Shown here: one piece after another, positions 8,575-17,859 of the stretch
How positions within the stretch are numbered: position 1 is the stretch's first letter
Layout: every line of letters begins with the position of its first letter
Origin: Stenomitos frigidus ULC18
GTDB taxonomy: Bacteria; Cyanobacteriota; Cyanobacteriia; Leptolyngbyales; Leptolyngbyaceae
Direction: 5' to 3'
Assembly (NCBI RefSeq): GCF_003003795.1
Contig: NZ_PVWK01000121.1
Location: forward strand, 40,746-104,745
Length of the DNA stretch: 64,000 nt
The notes under the pieces: generated by a model
What the model saw: the letters and a program-made list of their open reading frames with translations, nothing else
The model's database searches: none
Told to the model about the DNA's origin: nothing
Made by a program: the position numbers and the translations under genes

Positions 8575-11500
8575 TTAGGTTGTCAGCGGGAGCGTAAACC
8601 AAAAGGTAGCACCCTCACCTGGCGTACTGCTCACACCAATTTGTCCACCATGAGCAGTGATAATTTGTCGGCAAAGATAGAGACCCAAACCGATGCCAGT
8701 AGAGCGACGAGCACGGGTACCACGAGCGTAGCGTTCGAAAAGGGAATCGCACTCGCTGGCAGTCATACCCACCCCATTGTCCTGAACATTACAGCGGATG
8801 AGATCGTCCTCGATCGCAACCGTTAAAGTCAGCTGTAATCCGGGCGGATTGTGCTTGAGGGCGTTCGTGAGGAGGTTCTCAAACACACGCCGAATCAGCG
8901 CCGGATCAGCAGTGGCGGGTAGCAGATCAAACGGCACTTGATTGATCAGCGTTGCCTGGTTCTCGACCAGTAGAGGTTCTAGATCGTCCACGATCGCCCG
9001 TACCAGATTACCCAGATGTAGCTGTTCGCAGTTTAGATTGATGCCCCCTGCTTCGCTGGAATGCGCCTCTAGCAAAGAATTGATCATCTTGAGCTGGCGA
9101 TCGCTGCTTTGTAGCATCCGGTCCAAGACAGAGCGGGAAATGGCGACCGTAGCGCCCGGTTTATGCTGCAGATTTTTGAGCACCATCATCGTACCCATCA
9201 CGGGTGTCCGCAAATCATGAGAAACGGCGTTCAGAAAGTCGTCTTTGGTTTGGCTAAGTTCCTGGAGTTCTTGCATGTTCTGCTGTAGTTGAGCGGTACG
9301 TTCCTGCACCTGATGTTCGAGACTGGCGGCAAGCGTCTGCACTTGCTGATAGAGCCCTGCTTGCTGGATGGCGATCGCTACCTGCACCGCTAATTGCTCT
9401 AAGAGCTGCACCTCAAAGGCGGCCCAAGGGCGTGGGTTGTCACACTGATTGGCAATTAACACGCCGAAAAATTCGTCGCCAAGGATGATGGGCACCCCCA
9501 GACTGGCTTTGATATGACAGCGCGTGTAATAATCTGCCAGCAAAGGCGATACGGTAGCGGTAGCGGTGTCATCAATCGCCTGCACTTGCCCTTGAGCAAA
9601 GAGTGCCCGAATTTCGCGCAGGTACATATCATCAGCGATCCATGTAAGGATCGAACCCCACGCCGGAGCGGCAGACTCTGCAACCACTTTGCCCTGCCAT
9701 GCCGCATCAATCTGGCCGATAAAGACGCGATCGACCTGCAGGAATTGACGAACCTCAGCAACGGTCGTTGTAAGGATTTGATCCAGATTGAGCGATCGTC
9801 GGATGCGGAGGGCAATCAACCCTAATAGACGATCGCGTTCAGCATTTGCCTGTAATTGTGCGATCGCTCGCTTCTTCTGCGTAATGTCACGCACGATGGC
9901 TAGCACTTCATCCTTGCCGCTCACCACTAAACGGGCTTCATAATCACGCAGTTCACCCCGATTGTGCAGTTGATATTCAAAAATTTGGATTTCACCTGTT
10001 TCCAATGTGCGCTCGATATACGCCATACGCTGTTCGGCTGCGGCAAGAGGCAGTACCTCGTAGACAGTTTTGCCAATCATGTGACTAGGTGATATCACAA
10101 AATCGCTTTCCTGATCGGCTTTGCAGTCCAAGTAAACGCCATCTCGACGAATGCGAAACATCATGTCGGGAATGGCGTTTAAAAACGCTAGATTTCGCGC
10201 TTCACTGATTTGGAGTGCTTCTTCTGTACGCTTACGATCGGTGATGTCGATTGTGACCGTCTGCAAGCAAGAGATGCCTTTGAGGTGAATGATTTCCGCA
10301 GAAAGGAGAGCTACCCCTATTTCACCGGATTTGCGACGAAATTTCATTTCCAGGTTATGTATTGACCCAGAGGCTTGAAGCGTCTGCAACATCTGGGCAC
10401 GTGCTGCCGGGTCAACCCACAGATCTAGCTCTGAGATCGTGAGCCCAATGATTTCTTCTCTCTGATAGCCTGTAACGTCTAGAAAGCTATCGTTGATATC
10501 AATGATGCGAGACAAAGCGGCTGGCTGCAGCGTCGTCAGGGTGATGGCGGTGGGGCTGGAACGGAAGGCGATTGAAAACTTCTCTTCTGATTCGCGTAAG
10601 GCTTGCTCTGATCGCTTCCGTTCAGTAATGTCTAGAATGTAGCCTTCGTAATGGGTCAGGTGCCCCTGTTCGCTGCAAATCAAGCTGCAAAAGTCATAAA
10701 CCCAGCGCACCTCTCCATCGGCGGTGATGATGCGGTAATCCTGCTCGATCGCTGTTAAGTGTACGGCGCTACCAGCCTCTACTTCTGCGGACACTCTAGC
10801 GGCATCATCAGGATGGATAATGTCGCCATAAAGGAGGCTCCGACTGGTGAAGTCTTCTGGTTGGTAGCCAAACTGGCTGACGTTGGCAGAAACATACTCG
10901 ACTGGGAAGCCTGTTTGCGCCAGCCAACGAAAAACCACGACTGGACCTTCTGCAAACAGTCGTCGCGCGCGATCGCTAGCTTGTTCGGCGCGCCTACGTT
11001 CGGTGACATCGGTTAGAACAGCTAAGGAGCGAATGATGGAGCCGTCCGCATCCCATTCGGCGATTGCAGATAGCAACACATCCATAATTTCGCCATTCTT
11101 TTTCACGAATTGATAGGGCACATCCTTGCACACGCCCGTTGCAAAGTACTCCGGCAGCACGACGGTTTCGGCGTAGTGGCGCGATGCTGGCGTCATTAGC
11201 TCCACCGCTTGACGACCCAACACTTCGCTACGTGTATAGCCCAGAGACGACAACCAGTAATCGCTTACACTGATCAAACAACCATGACAGTCGATCGACT
11301 GCAGCATGGCAGGCGTATTGGTGTAGAGCGATCGATAGCGATATTCGCGTTCGCGTAGTGCCTCCTCGGTGCGCTTACGCGCGGTGATATCCCGCTCAAT
11401 CCCCAAGACTTCAGAGGGGCCACTCACGACTAAACGGACTTCATAGTCACGCAGTTCCCCTGCAGCGGTTTCCCAGGCTGTAGGAATCTGGTACTCCAAA

Positions 11501-11853
11501 GTTTGCAGTGTGCCTGAGTCGAGGGTACGGGCAATCGCATCCAGGCACCTTTGAGCCAAATCAGGCGGCAGAAACTCGCGCAGATTGGTGCCCACGATCG
11601 CCTCGCGGCTAAACCCGTGTTCAGTGTCCTCTGGAGTGCCTTTGAAATCCAGGCTGTCGCCATTGCGGTTAACGAGAAACACGCGATCGGGTAATGCCTG
11701 CAAGATGGCTTCATACCAGATCTGTCGCGGTGGCGGTGGCGGAGTTTCTGGTGGTGCCAGAGAACCCGCCAGGACACTGAGAAGACGCTCAAAGGCTGCC
11801 TCATCTCGACAGCAGTCCCGAATTGTCTGTAAGTCAGCTGTGTCAAGAATCAT
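8575..11853 (-). CDS. Multi-PAS/GAF sensor histidine kinase
   Basis: A cytoplasmic 1092-residue kinase without membrane spans. Five PAS-type modules run approximately at 45-160, 170-290, 295-415, 420-545 and 550-660, most ending in the DITxRKRxEEAL linker. A GAF domain follows at about 680-835. A coiled coil (LEHQVQERTAQLQQNMQELQ) leads to the HisKA box with FLNAVSHDLRTP (phospho-accepting His near 883). The HATPase_c domain keeps the N box (NLLTNALKHNP), DNGVGM and GIGLGLYL. PAS1 and PAS5 share the LRDYEARLVVSG motif and look like duplicates. The start is the ATG preceded by AGGA rather than a TTG 15 nt upstream. No response regulator is adjacent, so its partner is unknown. Confidence 0.92.
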   Translation of the reverse strand: MILDTADLQTIRDCCRDEAAFERLLSVLAGSLAPPETPPPPPRQIWYEAILQALPDRVFLVNRNGDSLDFKGTPEDTEHGFSREAIVGTNLREFLPPDLAQRCLDAIARTLDSGTLQTLEYQIPTAWETAAGELRDYEVRLVVSGPSEVLGIERDITARKRTEEALREREYRYRSLYTNTPAMLQSIDCHGCLISVSDYWLSSLGYTRSEVLGRQAVELMTPASRHYAETVVLPEYFATGVCKDVPYQFVKKNGEIMDVLLSAIAEWDADGSIIRSLAVLTDVTERRRAEQASDRARRLFAEGPVVVFRWLAQTGFPVEYVSANVSQFGYQPEDFTSRSLLYGDIIHPDDAARVSAEVEAGSAVHLTAIEQDYRIITADGEVRWVYDFCSLICSEQGHLTHYEGYILDITERKRSEQALRESEEKFSIAFRSSPTAITLTTLQPAALSRIIDINDSFLDVTGYQREEIIGLTISELDLWVDPAARAQMLQTLQASGSIHNLEMKFRRKSGEIGVALLSAEIIHLKGISCLQTVTIDITDRKRTEEALQISEARNLAFLNAIPDMMFRIRRDGVYLDCKADQESDFVISPSHMIGKTVYEVLPLAAAEQRMAYIERTLETGEIQIFEYQLHNRGELRDYEARLVVSGKDEVLAIVRDITQKKRAIAQLQANAERDRLLGLIALRIRRSLNLDQILTTTVAEVRQFLQVDRVFIGQIDAAWQGKVVAESAAPAWGSILTWIADDMYLREIRALFAQGQVQAIDDTATATVSPLLADYYTRCHIKASLGVPIILGDEFFGVLIANQCDNPRPWAAFEVQLLEQLAVQVAIAIQQAGLYQQVQTLAASLEHQVQERTAQLQQNMQELQELSQTKDDFLNAVSHDLRTPVMGTMMVLKNLQHKPGATVAISRSVLDRMLQSSDRQLKMINSLLEAHSSEAGGINLNCEQLHLGNLVRAIVDDLEPLLVENQATLINQVPFDLLPATADPALIRRVFENLLTNALKHNPPGLQLTLTVAIEDDLIRCNVQDNGVGMTASECDSLFERYARGTRARRSTGIGLGLYLCRQIITAHGGQIGVSSTPGEGATFWFTLPLTT

Positions 11854-12284
11854 CGCCAATTCCTGCAAGTAACGCGTCTGCTTATTTACTGCTTCTATCC
11901 CATCTTGCTGTTAAAACCTGAGATGAACTCATTTTCAAAGGAAGAATTTAGGCTCGTTGGCTTATTGCAGCACTGTACCAGACGTGCATAAACCCATTCT
12001 TTAAAGAGCATGAGAAAATAATCGTGCATTTGTGCGGGGAACGGGTATCATCACGGTCAACTTTCCGTCGCAGCTCTTTGCCAGTTTTAACAGCAACTAA
12101 TTGCATAACCATTCGTCTTCAATTTTAGAAGGAGAGAAGACACTCTCGATCGTGAGACTTGAAATCACGGCTTTTGTGCTGAAAATCGAAGCTTTTCGCT
12201 GAATTTCCTTCAAAGGAACCTTCAGGCTCCCTCAAGGTCTATAAATCTAACGAATCATCAATGTATCGCTTGGAGATCTTTCCC
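11854..12284. other. Intergenic region between the PAS kinase and the SLH protein
   Basis: A 431-bp divergent intergenic region that must hold the promoters of both flanking genes. I saw no gene or clear repeat. GGAG at 12272-12275 is the ribosome-binding site of the SLH gene. Confidence 0.4.
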
Positions 12285-13511
12285 ATGTCTTATGTCAATG
12301 CGTGGAAATCTGGGACGGCCCTTTTGGTTGCTCTTGGGATGACTGCGGGAACCGGGGCACCGATCGTCATAATGGCTCCCGCGTCTGCCCAAACCACGTT
12401 TCCAGACGTACCTTCCAGCTACTGGGCAAGCGGCTTTATTCAAGAACTGGTCACTCGGGGCATCATCGCTGGGTTTCCGGATGGATCTTTTCGTCCTGAA
12501 GAGCCAGTAACGCGTGCTCAGTTCGCCTCTATTATTCGCAAAGCCTTTAACAAAACTCCCATTCGCAATCCGGTGCAGTTTACGGATATTCCGGCTGGCT
12601 TCTGGGCAGCGGATGCGATTCAAGCGGCCTACACGACTGGCTTCTTGGCAGGCTACCCTGGCAATACCTTTAGGCCGAGCGAAAATATTCCTCGCGCCCA
12701 AGTGCTAGTCTCACTCGCCAACGGTTTGAACTATACCGCTAGCGGTTCGGTCGATAGTGTGCTGGTTGCATACAATGACGCTGCTAGCATTCCCGACTAC
12801 GCTCGTCCTAGCATTGCGGCAGCGACTCAAAAGCAGATTGTCGTCAACTACCCCGATGTGAAGACGCTGGGTCCGAATCAGACGGCAACCCGGGCTGAAG
12901 TCGCAGCGTTTGTGTATCAAGCGTTGGTCAGCGCCGGGCAAGCATCGGCAATCAATTCACCGTACATTGTTGGAGCAGTACCACAAGGAATCCGCATTCC
13001 GGCTGGCACAGCGCTCCCTTTACGTTACGAAAAAGCAGACAAAATTCTGCTTGCTAAAAACGAACCCAATCCCGCACCACTGACCTTAAAAGTGTCGCAG
13101 AACATTGTTGATGCCCAAGGAAAGGTGCTGATTCCAGTCAATAGCGACGTGAATGGGCAACTGCAAACGACCCAGGGCGGTGCCCAGTTTGTTGCCAGCC
13201 AGATTGTGCTGCCAGATGGTACGCAGTTACCTGTGAGCGCCAATTCTGAGTTGATTACCAAAACGGAGACGATCCGCAAAGGCGCCAATGTTGGCAGAAT
13301 TATCGCTGGTACCGTTGTCGGAGCTGGCGCAGCGGCTGGCATTGCTGGAGTCACGGGCGATCGCACCATCAAGGCTGAGGAAGTTCTGCCCGGTGCAGCC
13401 GTTGGTGCGCTTGCCGGATTCTTCCTTGGCAAAGACAAAGTAGAGCTGCTGGTGATCAACCCCAATACGGATTTGAACTTGACGCTGACATCCGATCTGG
13501 TGATTCGCTAG
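12285..13511 (+). CDS. S-layer homology (SLH) domain protein, secreted
   Basis: A 408-residue exported protein. The N-terminal signal peptide ends near ASAQTTFPDVP. Three SLH-type repeats follow: FPDVPSSYWASGFIQELV with GFPDGSFRPEEPVTRAQF (about 40-95), FTDIPAGFWAADAIQAAY with GYPGNTFRPSENIPRAQV (105-160), and a third weaker unit around YNDAASIPDYARPSI to NQTATRAEVAAFV (165-220). The C-terminal part holds a Gly/Ala-rich segment (VGRIIAGTVVGAGAAAGIAG) and an FLGKD motif of unknown role. SLH modules normally attach proteins to peptidoglycan-linked polymers. The ATG at 12285 is preferred because GGAG lies 9 nt upstream; an ATG at 12261 lacks such a site. Confidence 0.9.
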   Translation: MSYVNAWKSGTALLVALGMTAGTGAPIVIMAPASAQTTFPDVPSSYWASGFIQELVTRGIIAGFPDGSFRPEEPVTRAQFASIIRKAFNKTPIRNPVQFTDIPAGFWAADAIQAAYTTGFLAGYPGNTFRPSENIPRAQVLVSLANGLNYTASGSVDSVLVAYNDAASIPDYARPSIAAATQKQIVVNYPDVKTLGPNQTATRAEVAAFVYQALVSAGQASAINSPYIVGAVPQGIRIPAGTALPLRYEKADKILLAKNEPNPAPLTLKVSQNIVDAQGKVLIPVNSDVNGQLQTTQGGAQFVASQIVLPDGTQLPVSANSELITKTETIRKGANVGRIIAGTVVGAGAAAGIAGVTGDRTIKAEEVLPGAAVGALAGFFLGKDKVELLVINPNTDLNLTLTSDLVIR

Positions 13512-14159
13512 AACGTGTGGTAGTCAGTAGTAAGGAGTCGGTGGTTAGTAGTCAGTGGTTAGAGGGTTAAGAGCTGGTAGCAAAGACAGTATCTTCAGCT
13601 TGATGTAAGGACACATCTAAGCCTAAGGGCTTTGTTTGTAGCCTTTTGCACTCCTTCTAAAATCACTGGCTACAGGTTCGCCTGTGAAGCCAACAGCCTT
13701 AACTCCTGGATTCTGACTCCTAAATTCTGCTGCAATTAATAGCTAACTAAGGGGTGTAAAGCAATAACGTCATGGACTGTAGCGGTCAGCCATCAGCGGT
13801 CAGCCATCAGCGATCAGCCATCAGCGGTCAGCCGTTAGAGAAAAGCTGATAGCTGGTAGCTAATCCAAACGTATGCAGTTATCCCTCTTTAATCACTCTA
13901 GGCAGATGAAAAGATGAAAGCTATGCTGTGTAGCAGTTTCGCTCCTCTGATACTTATTGACAGGCTTATTGAAAAAGAGGCACTAGGCAGGGCTTTTAGA
14001 ATTCACTCCAGCGAAAGTGACAGAAGAGGGTTATGGCGATCGTCACAACGTTTAGGACATGGGGATGAAAGGGGGGTGGGGGCGTTGCCCCCAGCCAGGG
14101 GTTCCACCCCTGCACCCCGTCCTAACCCATCTGTCTATTGCTATATTTTTTAACAAGTC
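13512..14159. repeat. Repeat-rich intergenic region with short tandem GGTCAGCCATCAGC units
   Basis: A 648-bp stretch between convergent genes, without a credible gene. From 13781 to 13836 the unit GGTCAGCCATCAGC (with GATCAGCCATCAGC variants) recurs in tandem, followed by CTGATAGCTGGTAGC. From 13516 to 13560 there is another low-complexity run of GTAGTCAGTAGT-like units. At 14070-14130 GGGGGCGTTGCCCCC and GGGGTTCCACCCC form a GC-rich hairpin cluster that may act as a terminator for the convergent genes. The same short-unit family recurs at 32131-32168 (inside chlD), 32877-32905, about 36805 and about 58196. Confidence 0.7.
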
Positions 14160-15650
14160 CTAAGCGATCGCCAGTCGCACAACAACCGTTGTACCGGGGC
14201 CTTGTGCGGTCATAGTATTTGTTGCATCCGTCTGCACCCAGCTTCTCCGCGCAGGGCTAAACACATCAATTTCACCCTGCATTTGTGTGACTAAAGCACG
14301 CGCGATCGACAATCCTAGACCACTGCCAGGAATAGCGGTTTGGGCCTGAACACCCCGATAACGCCGCTCAAAGAGATGCAGCAGGTCTTGAGGTGGAATG
14401 CCTGGCCCCGTATCTGTGATGGCAATTTCTGCTGCCTGTCGTCTGTCGTCTGCAGTTTGACCCTTTACGTTTCCCACGCTCGCCTGCACTAGCACCAGCC
14501 CGCCAGTGGGAGTGTACTTTAAGGCATTGTCGATCGCATTGCTCAAGACTTCCCGCAGCATCTGAGCCTCTGCCTGCACCGGCGGCAGATCGTCGGGAAT
14601 ATCGGTAAGTAGTTTGAGGTCACGCTCTTGGGCAATCGCACTTGCCGCAGCTAGCAGTGGCTCCAGTACTGCCGCTAGTTGGCAAGGCACTAAAGACAAG
14701 GGGGTGCTTGACAGAAAACCGGCCGCTGGTAAAAGAGGCAACCGTTGTGCGTCTTGTTGAAGGATGGGGCTAGCAGCGGCAGCAGGATCGTCCAGTTGCC
14801 GCTGCACAGCAGGGGGCAACGCCAGTGGCGGCACAGTAACGGCTTCGGTTCCCGCTACAGCCAATTCAAGCTGCTGGGCAAGGTCACGCAAACGCGCTGT
14901 TTCACGCACAAGACTGGCAGCAATCTCACGATTACCATCCTCTGGTAACAATCGTTTGAGAATTAACTTGCCAAAGGTCTGAAGCGTGGTCAGAGAGTTA
15001 CGAAACTGATGCAGCAAATTATCTAGTAAATCATGCTGCTGTTCTTGAAGCTGCTGCTGCTGGCGATGGTCTTGTTTTAACCACTGATAGCGCTGATCGA
15101 GCACACATGCGATCGCCAACGTCTCAGCAATCTGATGAATTTGCGTTTGCTCCCACTCCGTCCAGGGGCGATCGTTGCGTTCGGTGACCAGTAGACCCAG
15201 GACCACATCTTCGTGCATCAGCGGCAAAACAACCCGGCGCTCAGCGACGATTGCCGCACGTCCTGCGTTACTTGCATCGGCCTGTGGAGTGCGATCGGCA
15301 TCAGCCTTAAACCAATCCGATGCGGTTTCAGGCAAGGGAGGCGTTGTTTGGCGGTGCGGCAAGCCTGGAAGTTGTTTAGCTTGAGGCAGGGTAGGCTGAT
15401 CATCAGCCAGGAGACGAGGGCTGGCGTTAATTGTGTCAGTTGCAGACATGAGCGATCGCGGCATCCCCTGTGCCTGCCAATCAAGAGCCGACTCTGGATA
15501 CGCCATGATCGGTATCAGCTGTGTCTCGGCACCTTCTGACAGCTCCTGTGTGAGATATACAACGCTCAAAGATGCACCTAACGCTTGGGTCAGGAGTATA
15601 ATCTGAGCCCGACAAAGGGCAATGAATTCTGAACTAGTCAGCATCAACAT
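14160..15650 (-). CDS. GAF-domain sensor histidine kinase
   Basis: A soluble 496-residue kinase. The GAF-like sensory domain occupies about residues 5-180, interrupted by a long Pro/Gln/Ala-rich segment. A Gln-rich coiled coil leads to a HisKA-like helix with DNLLHQFRNSLTTLQTF, in which His is the presumed phosphorylation site. HATPase_c has NAIDNALKYTPTGG, DTGPGIP and GSGLGLSIA. Between the N and G1 boxes the segment GQTADDRRQAAE is encoded by a GTCGTCTGTCGTCTG repeat and looks like an in-frame repeat insertion. The start is uncertain: the ATG at 15650 is chosen, while an upstream TTG at 15701 is possible. The cognate regulator is not adjacent. Confidence 0.88.
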   Translation of the reverse strand: MLMLTSSEFIALCRAQIILLTQALGASLSVVYLTQELSEGAETQLIPIMAYPESALDWQAQGMPRSLMSATDTINASPRLLADDQPTLPQAKQLPGLPHRQTTPPLPETASDWFKADADRTPQADASNAGRAAIVAERRVVLPLMHEDVVLGLLVTERNDRPWTEWEQTQIHQIAETLAIACVLDQRYQWLKQDHRQQQQLQEQQHDLLDNLLHQFRNSLTTLQTFGKLILKRLLPEDGNREIAASLVRETARLRDLAQQLELAVAGTEAVTVPPLALPPAVQRQLDDPAAAASPILQQDAQRLPLLPAAGFLSSTPLSLVPCQLAAVLEPLLAAASAIAQERDLKLLTDIPDDLPPVQAEAQMLREVLSNAIDNALKYTPTGGLVLVQASVGNVKGQTADDRRQAAEIAITDTGPGIPPQDLLHLFERRYRGVQAQTAIPGSGLGLSIARALVTQMQGEIDVFSPARRSWVQTDATNTMTAQGPGTTVVVRLAIA

Positions 15651-16205
15651 GAATCGACGTTTAAGAGTAGTCGATAGCCACTCCTCCCTACTTGTCCTCA
15701 AGCATAGCTCGGTTATCTACGCCTCAAACACTCTATCCAGGGATGTAAGGAATTCCTTAAATGAGGCGATTGATGCAGGGCAATCATAGCTGTGAGGCCT
15801 CATGATGAAACGCTTAGGCCCGATCGCTTACACAGGCCCCTCCATATCGTTCTTCTTTCTACAATGCCGACGCGTTTGAAGCAATACCTGGCAAAGAGCA
15901 AACGGAAGGCCCTGAGTTCAAATATTGATGTTTCTTTGATGTTTTTTTCGAAGCTGCGGTTGCTATGCTTTGGGTAGACTAAGGCTCGTTAATCACGAAG
16001 GCTGCTTAAAGAGCCATGATACAAGCTACTCTTTTCAGGCTAGAACGCTCTGACTGTATGGTATCGCTTAATTTCTGCCCAAGGGAAGATTTAATGTTTG
16101 TATCAATGGGTTAAAAGAAGTTGAAATTTTAGTCCCGAATCGATATACTTGCGTCGTCTTTGTAACTATCACTACACTTGATCGACAACAAAGGGGGTAA
16201 CGGGA
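15651..16205. other. Intergenic region between GAF kinase and DUF3155 gene
   Basis: A 555-bp divergent region without a convincing gene. The right end carries a clear sigma-70-type promoter (see 16121-16149). The remainder shows no recognisable structure. Confidence 0.4.
16121..16149 (+). promoter_or_regulatory. Sigma-70-type promoter of the DUF3155 gene
   Basis: TTGAAA at 16121-16126 and TATACT at 16144-16149 are separated by exactly 17 bp, close to the consensus of housekeeping promoters. The coding start lies 57 nt further downstream. Confidence 0.7.
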
Positions 16206-16523
16206 TTGGCAAGGAGACGTAAGCGGAAAAGCCGTCGACGGCAGGAAGGTCGGAGAATTCTGGAAAATGTGCCTCAATTTAGCATCGAATGCGGAGAGGA
16301 CAAACCAGTCACAGCAGCCCGAAAATTCATCCACTCAGAAGGCATTGCGCCGCCAGCTCTGCTGCTAGTAAAGCGCAATGAGCACACCACGGATCGGTAC
16401 TTCTGGGCAGAGAAGGGGTTGTTTGGGGCACAATACGTTGAAGAAAACCATTTTCTGTTCCCTAGTTTAAAACTGTCGGATGAAGAAGCTGATGAGCTTC
16501 CAGTGGTGGCGCAGAGCTGTTGA
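16206..16523 (+). CDS. DUF3155 family protein
   Basis: A 105-residue protein with a strongly basic N-terminus (MARRRKRKSRRRQEGRRIL) and a conserved core (ESGEDKPVTAARKFI-like, TTDRYFWAEKGLFGAQY). It matches a small family that I know only from cyanobacteria and whose function is unknown. The basic start suggests nucleic-acid or ribosome contact, which is inference. The start codon is TTG: no ATG or GTG occurs before the conserved basic segment, and a GGGGG run lies just upstream. A good promoter precedes it and a strong hairpin terminator follows at 16612, so it is probably a single-gene unit. Confidence 0.85.
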   Translation: MARRRKRKSRRRQEGRRILENVPQFSIECGEDKPVTAARKFIHSEGIAPPALLLVKRNEHTTDRYFWAEKGLFGAQYVEENHFLFPSLKLSDEEADELPVVAQSC

Positions 16524-16611
16524 AGTCCGGATGACAGTTTTAAAAATTGACAGTGAGTATTTTCTTACTCTCACAATATTCAAGACCTCGATAAACGAAG
16601 CATTGAATCAA

Positions 16612-16643
16612 AAACCCCGCTTGAAAGCTTTCAGGCGGGGTTT
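16612..16643 (+). terminator. Terminator after the DUF3155 gene
   Basis: AAACCCCGC pairs with GCGGGGTTT, and the interior TTGAAAGCTTTCAG extends the stem almost without loop. It is followed by GGCTTTT. Confidence 0.8.
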
Positions 16644-16733
16644 GGCTTTTACAACGAGCTTATGCACAAGCTTGAATCAACATGCGGCAGTAGCGTTATA
16701 ACCTTGCTCCTACCCAACGCACCTGCACGCGGC

Positions 16734-17264
16734 TTAAAGCAGCGTTAAGGGAAGGTTTCGCTGCAGTGCTGCTAATTCATCACGATGCGCTGTCACCGTG
16801 ACAATGCTGACTGTGCCCTGCTCTGAAGCGCCCTCCTTTTCAACCTGAAGCACCACCTGCTCAGGCCGTGCAGCCCCACGCCAGTAAAATAACCCAGCCA
16901 CTGGAGACAACAACGTTAGCCCTAGCAGAGCCTCAGAGAAACCAGGAAAGAGAATAGACAGCATCAGTGCAAGGCAGAGGAAACCGATCGCAGCCAGCAG
17001 GGTCAAAAAGGTAGCCATTAGCAGGCTGGGTCTGACAACTCCCTCAAACGTCGCTTGAAGCTGTGTCGCATCGGTTGCCGCAAGGCGGTAGGCGCGTTGC
17101 GTAAAATAAGCCTGCAGCTGGTTTAGCAGCGCTACCGCTGACTGCTCTGAGCCAAGCCTGATCACTTCGATGCGATCCTTGACCGAAGCCCGAATAAAAA
17201 ATACCAGCCCTACCGACATCAAAAGTGTCAGCACAAAGGTTGATGGCAGAACGGAAGCATTCAT
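16734..17264 (-). CDS. CCB2/CCB4-type cofactor assembly of complex C subunit B
   Basis: A 176-residue membrane protein with an N-terminal span (about residues 5-25) and two closely packed spans at about 82-105 and 110-130, separated by a soluble segment (DRIEVIRLGSEQSAVALLNQLQAYFTQRAY, about 30-60). The motif RPSLLMATFLTLLAAIGFLC and the final YWRGAARPEQVVLQVE match the cyanobacterial proteins related to CCB2/CCB4, which take part in covalent attachment of heme c(n) to cytochrome b6 in chloroplasts. The role in this organism is inferred from family. It is preceded on its strand by padR, whose terminator at 17334 separates them. Confidence 0.75.
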   Translation of the reverse strand: MNASVLPSTFVLTLLMSVGLVFFIRASVKDRIEVIRLGSEQSAVALLNQLQAYFTQRAYRLAATDATQLQATFEGVVRPSLLMATFLTLLAAIGFLCLALMLSILFPGFSEALLGLTLLSPVAGLFYWRGAARPEQVVLQVEKEGASEQGTVSIVTVTAHRDELAALQRNLPLTLL

Positions 17265-17333
17265 TTTCAGGACTCTTGCTTAAAACAGTCTACCTATCTA
17301 GTTTATGTCTAAGTGATGCGAACCCAATCAAAA

Positions 17334-17361
17334 TAGGGGAGTGTTAGCATTCACTCCCCTA
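17334..17361 (-). terminator. Terminator after padR
   Basis: TAGGGGAGTG pairs perfectly with CACTCCCCTA across an 8-nt loop. On the minus strand the stem is followed by TTTTG, which fits termination of the padR transcript. Confidence 0.75.
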
Positions 17362-17475
17362 GATCATTGCAACTAAAGCTCAATCAACTGGTATCTAAAG
17401 GTGCTCGAAAACTGAAACGCCACACGCTTGATCGCACAGTCAGCAATAGCCACATTGAAACAGACACATTGAATG

Positions 17476-17859
17476 CTAATTGTGGCTTGGAGCTAACCCA
17501 TTTGAGTGAACCACAGTACTGTGATTTCTGACATAGTCGTACCACAACCGGGTAAGGTCTTGCGCCTGCTGTGCCATTTCGGACTTGATCTGGTACATAC
17601 GGCGAGGGCGACCGCGGCCTTCAACCTTTTTCCAATAGCCCTCAATAATCTGCTCCTCCTCCAAGAATTTCAGCGCGCTGTACAGTACGGTGTCAGAGAG
17701 ACGGTAGGTTGGATACTCGGTCTCCAACAGGTTAATCAACTCTGTACCGTATGAATCGCCACGCGACAGAACGGCAAGGACATAACAGACCGCCAACTCT
17801 TTGTTGAGGTAGAACGGTGGTGGCGCTTGGAAAAACTGATAAATATCGTCAAACTTCAT
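17476..17859 (-). CDS. PadR-family transcriptional regulator
   Basis: A 127-residue winged-helix regulator. The segment ELAVCYVLAVLSRGDSYGTE is the PadR recognition start, followed by LSDTVLYSALKFLEEEQII (recognition helix and wing) and the basic wing KVEGRGRPRRMYQI. The C-terminal helix (EMAQQAQDLTRLWYDYV) would mediate dimerisation. The start is placed at the Met before KFDDIYQFF because the preceding 23 codons of open frame look unlike the family; a Met three codons earlier is an alternative. Target genes are unknown. It is followed by its own terminator. Confidence 0.85.
   Translation of the reverse strand: MKFDDIYQFFQAPPPFYLNKELAVCYVLAVLSRGDSYGTELINLLETEYPTYRLSDTVLYSALKFLEEEQIIEGYWKKVEGRGRPRRMYQIKSEMAQQAQDLTRLWYDYVRNHSTVVHSNGLAPSHN

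Noticed and set aside
12042..12056. GGGTATCATCACG occurs here and again near 47924.
   Set aside because: Thirteen shared bases without flanking similarity can arise by chance in 64 kb.
13914..14153. Open frame of 79 codons after the SLH gene.
   Set aside because: It runs through GC-rich hairpin repeats, has no ribosome-binding site and resembles no protein family.
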